From assembly GCF_000166775.1 (NCBI RefSeq), contig NC_014720.1:2760001-2824000 (forward strand): DNA of 64,000 bases. The letters are read 5' to 3'. Position 1 is the stretch's first letter. Each line of letters begins with the position of its first letter. This DNA comes from Caldicellulosiruptor kronotskyensis 2002. GTDB lineage: Bacteria > Bacillota > Thermoanaerobacteria > Caldicellulosiruptorales > Caldicellulosiruptoraceae. The position numbers and the translations under genes were made by a program. Shown one piece after another: positions 61,318 to 64,000 of the stretch. A model generated the notes under the pieces. The model worked only from the letters and a program-made list of their open reading frames with translations. It was not told the origin of the DNA and ran no database searches.

Positions 61318-62319
61318 ATGTTTGCAAGTAGATGTTATTCATTTAGGAGCTGTACTTTATTGTTAATAATAATATTTGTTGTCAATATAGGTATGTATCT
61401 GGCAGACAATGGCGCTGCTATTGCCGCAAACAAGCAAAATCGAAAAATATATATGTTTTGTTCAAAGTCATATTTTGATAAGGTTTATTCTGATGTTGAT
61501 TTACAGACATTTAAAAGTCCTTTTGACTTTCCGTTTGTTGTATCAAAAGAGCCTTCAGATTTTTTCATTGCTGGATTTAAAAATGATAGGCTTGTTTTAT
61601 ATTATACAAACTCAAAATTCTTTTTTGGATTTAACAATATAAAGATTGGCTTGAGCTCAGATATTGTTAAAAAATCAAAGCTATATTTTATAGATAGATT
61701 CATTATAATCAGAGGAAACTCAACTTATGTTTATAATGACAGCAATTTAAAAGTCGAATATGATGTTGCGCTTGTAAAAAATTTTTATGTTTTTTTGTTT
61801 TATGACAGGCTTGCTAAACCAAATAGTGTTTGTGGCATTTTTATGGTAGAAAAAAGTCTCTGGGACGAGTTCTTAATAAATGAACATCCTATTACTGCAA
61901 ATAAGGACGCTATACAAAGTCTTCTTGTATCTTTTGAAAAAATAAATCTTATTCACTTAAATTCAATCAGATTTTATTTAAAAAAACAGTATTTTGTTTT
62001 TTCTGATATTATTTCTAAGCTTGCAAGAATGCATTCACATAATATGGCAAAATATAATTTTTTCGCACACACAGATAATTTTGAAAAAACTCCTTCAGAT
62101 AGATTCAAGGATGCTGGAATTTTATACACAAAACTTGGTGAGAACATTGCAATGGGGACAAAGCTTTTACCTTTTTTTGCTAACCATCTACTCTTGAATT
62201 CAAAGGGGCACAGACAAAATATTGAAGGAAGTTTTGAGGTGGTTGGAACAGGATGCGCTGTTGACCCTAACTATGAAAATGTGTACTACACACAGGATTT
62301 TGCAGTCCTGATAAGGTAA
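61318..62319 (+). CDS. Secreted CAP (SCP/PR1)-domain protein
   Basis: An N-terminal signal (TLLLIIIFVVNIGMYLADNG) is followed by about 200 residues of a beta-rich domain (CAP-associated type) and the CAP domain: LARMHSHNMAKYNFFAHTDN, DRFKDAGILYTKLGENIAMG, then LLLNSKGHRQNIEGSFEVVG and VYYTQDFAVLI. The four signature regions are all present. CAP proteins are outside the cell with unclear role in bacteria. ATG 61318 is chosen over an upstream TTG. It is divergent from the chemoreceptor gene. Confidence 0.88.
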   Translation: MFASRCYSFRSCTLLLIIIFVVNIGMYLADNGAAIAANKQNRKIYMFCSKSYFDKVYSDVDLQTFKSPFDFPFVVSKEPSDFFIAGFKNDRLVLYYTNSKFFFGFNNIKIGLSSDIVKKSKLYFIDRFIIIRGNSTYVYNDSNLKVEYDVALVKNFYVFLFYDRLAKPNSVCGIFMVEKSLWDEFLINEHPITANKDAIQSLLVSFEKINLIHLNSIRFYLKKQYFVFSDIISKLARMHSHNMAKYNFFAHTDNFEKTPSDRFKDAGILYTKLGENIAMGTKLLPFFANHLLLNSKGHRQNIEGSFEVVGTGCAVDPNYENVYYTQDFAVLIR

Positions 62320-62350
62320 GAAGTGCTACTCTGGTTTATATTGCAAAATT

Positions 62351-62391
62351 AAAAGGGGATGTCTAAACACAGCAATTAGATATCCCCTTTT
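62351..62391. terminator. Terminator between convergent genes
   Basis: AAAAGGGGATGTCTAA (62351-62366) pairs with TTAGATATCCCCTTTT (62376-62391), with one G-T pair, and a T-tract on the plus side. Confidence 0.85.
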
Positions 62392-62421
62392 TAATAAAGC
62401 TATGATTTTGCTTTTTTGTCA

Positions 62422-63258
62422 CTATATTTCTATCTTTACATGCCGTGCAACGTGACAACATATATTCACTGCGACTGGCAACCCTGCAATGTGTGTCGGA
62501 AACTCCTCAATAAAAACATCAAGTGCTGTGGTTTTCCCACCAAACCCTTCTGGTCCTATCCCGAGAGAGTTTATTTTTTCAAGCAGTCTTTCTTCAAGTT
62601 CTGCAATATATTTTCTGGGATGCCTTTGCCCCACTTTTCTCAGAAGCGCCTTTTTAGATAAAATTGCCGCAAGCTCAAATGTCCCGCCAATTCCAACTCC
62701 GACTAAAATTGGTGGGCAAGGATCAGATCCAGCTTTTTTTACTGTCTCAACAACAAAATTTTCAATTCCTTCAACACCATCTGCCGGCGTGAGCATACAA
62801 AGCGCACTTTTATTCTCACTTCCAAATCCTTTGGGCATAAAATGAATTGTGATTTTATCTCCTTTTACCATATCAATATGAATTATAGCAGGTGTGTTGT
62901 CTTTAGTATTTTCTCTCTCAATCGGGCTTTTTACCATGGACTTTCGAAGGAAAAAGTCTGTGTATGCTTTGGATACTGCACTGTTTATTGCATCTTTCAA
63001 AGAACCTTCAATAAACACATCTTCACCAATATCCACAAAAAACACCGCAGCACCAGTGTCTTGGCACACAGGTCGCATCTTTTGTTTTGCAAGTTGTATG
63101 TTTTTTATGAGATTTTCCAACGTATATTTTGCAATTCCATCTTCTAAAACATAAGCCTTGTTAAGACTATCTTTGATATCGTCCGGCAATACACATACCG
63201 CTTCATTTATAGCCTCATATACCTTTTGTTCGATAATTTCAGCCTTTACAATTCTCAT
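62422..63258 (-). CDS. fumA: Fumarate hydratase class I, alpha subunit
   Basis: This 278-residue protein matches the N-terminal domain of iron-sulphur fumarases (two-subunit form): [60 protein letters not shown] and [20 protein letters not shown]. With a beta subunit it interconverts fumarate and malate using a 4Fe-4S cluster. The beta subunit would follow 3' of this gene but is not there; the next gene on this side is convergent, so it must lie elsewhere. A related L(+)-tartrate dehydratase alpha subunit cannot be excluded. Confidence 0.9.
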   Translation of the reverse strand: MRIVKAEIIEQKVYEAINEAVCVLPDDIKDSLNKAYVLEDGIAKYTLENLIKNIQLAKQKMRPVCQDTGAAVFFVDIGEDVFIEGSLKDAINSAVSKAYTDFFLRKSMVKSPIERENTKDNTPAIIHIDMVKGDKITIHFMPKGFGSENKSALCMLTPADGVEGIENFVVETVKKAGSDPCPPILVGVGIGGTFELAAILSKKALLRKVGQRHPRKYIAELEERLLEKINSLGIGPEGFGGKTTALDVFIEEFPTHIAGLPVAVNICCHVARHVKIEI

Positions 63259-63299
63259 TTTTCATATTACTCCTTTGTCTGATATTAAAAAATTCAAAT

Positions 63300-63929
63300 T
63301 CATATCTTCAAGTATTGCCTCATGAGCATTACGATTATATTGTTTTCATACAAAAACTCTGCAAACATTGAGGTCTTTATGACCTTTTGAGCTGACTTGA
63401 AAATCTCTGCGTTCGGGAAAAAGTAGAAAATCGAAAAAGCAATATATATTATTATCAGCGCTACTGTTGCACCTGCCACAAATCCTAAAAATCGGTCTAT
63501 CTGACCCACAACTGGCACCTTTCTCATAAACCCAATGGATGTTTTTATCACTGATATAACAATTTTTGTTCCCACAAATATAAGAATCATCGCAATAAAG
63601 TTTGCAAGCACAACTGCTGCAGCGTCCTGCAAAGTTCTGTTTAACGTCTGCTGTGCTTGTATTATTGCGCCTCTAAAAAACTGAGGCACTGTGGGTAAAA
63701 TATCCTCTTTAACTACAACATTTTGTCTTACAAAACTGTAAATTGCCTCTTTAAGAGCTGGTGATTGAAGAATAAAGCTGCTGACAAACTTGTATCCAAA
63801 CACTGCAACAAACCATGAGATTATGTAAGAACCTATATCAAATGCCATCCTAAACATACCTTTTTTATATCCAATCCAGCAGCCCACCAGAATTATTGTA
63901 AGCACAACAATATCGGCTGTGTTTGGCAT
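63300..63929 (-). CDS. CvpA family membrane protein
   Basis: The 209-residue protein has four hydrophobic segments (VVLTIILVGCWIGYKKGMFR at the start, ISWFVAVFGYKFVSSFIL, VLANFIAMILIFVGTKIVIS and FVAGATVALIIIYIAFSIFY), with the GY-x-x-G-M and R-x-L-G-F patterns of CvpA proteins. The family is linked to colicin V secretion and membrane stress, but its action is unknown. ATG 63929 follows AGAAAGGTGGTAACTGCCGA. It precedes the fumarase gene by 41 bases and is probably in the same transcript. Confidence 0.88.
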   Translation of the reverse strand: MPNTADIVVLTIILVGCWIGYKKGMFRMAFDIGSYIISWFVAVFGYKFVSSFILQSPALKEAIYSFVRQNVVVKEDILPTVPQFFRGAIIQAQQTLNRTLQDAAAVVLANFIAMILIFVGTKIVISVIKTSIGFMRKVPVVGQIDRFLGFVAGATVALIIIYIAFSIFYFFPNAEIFKSAQKVIKTSMFAEFLYENNIIVMLMRQYLKI

Positions 63930-64000
63930 TCGGCAGTTACCACCTTTCTTTATAACATTCAATTCTATCATTAAATATATAATACAACTTGTCCTGACTT

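Overview
This window is AT-rich Firmicute chromosome, most likely from a thermophilic, plant-biomass-degrading anaerobe of the Caldicellulosiruptor type. The evidence is the xylan cluster (GH10 xylanase, SASA esterase, carbohydrate deacetylase), the spoVA and spoVS genes, RecD2, the YvrJ/DUF2922/DUF1659 trio and strong GGAGG ribosome sites. The genus assignment is inference; no rRNA or tRNA gene was seen.

Layout. 1-9.2 kb is a worn accessory region. It holds two CARF-HEPN (Csx1/Csx2-type) genes, a DUF1848 gene, an archaeal-type ATPase and several broken genes, including a NurA-HerA deletion fusion, an ATPase N-terminal relic and a possible McrC-like tail. 9.4-12.7 kb carries CRISPR arrays 1 and 2, which flank a DUF3800 gene whose stop codon lies inside a compact structured RNA. 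12.8-13.05 kb is an Rpn-type nuclease relic. 13.2-20.5 kb is a tight six-gene operon: Ser/Thr kinase, coiled-coil protein, Clp-like AAA+ unfoldase, radical SAM activase, FHA protein and PP2C phosphatase. I consider it the best candidate for an undescribed system. 20.7-28.2 kb is a type III-A operon (cas10-csm2-csm3-csm4-csm5-cas6) preceded by small unknown genes; cas1 and cas2 are absent from the window. 28.6-33.8 kb holds arrays 3 and 4 in a tandemly duplicated cassette (leader, array, cysteine-rich gene), with a second ATPase gene between the copies.

From about 34 kb the content is mostly housekeeping: SDH-type protease, rhomboid, a divergent type II restriction-modification pair whose methylase has an N-terminal ribbon-helix-helix segment, the xylan cluster, bioY under a BirA-type operator, recD2, the YvrJ cluster, spoVAC-AD-AE, and then a Csx20-like gene. 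Next comes an unknown three-gene operon containing a paralogue of the array-linked cysteine-rich protein. The window ends with spoVS, a sensor GGDEF-EAL protein, two WYL regulators, a chemoreceptor, a CAP-domain protein, a fumarase alpha subunit and a CvpA protein.

How the genes fit together. Each of the four CRISPR leaders carries a consensus sigma-A promoter (TTGACT-17-TATAAT) and a conserved GTCGAC-centred hairpin. Pre-crRNA would be cut by Cas6 and loaded into the Csm complex. Cas10 has an HD motif and an intact GGDD, so it should make cyclic oligoadenylate on target binding. That messenger would activate the two CARF-HEPN nucleases and could be removed by the Csx20-like protein. The kinase/phosphatase/FHA/AAA+ operon lies between array 2 and cas6 on the same strand as the cas genes, which suggests, but does not prove, a defence role.
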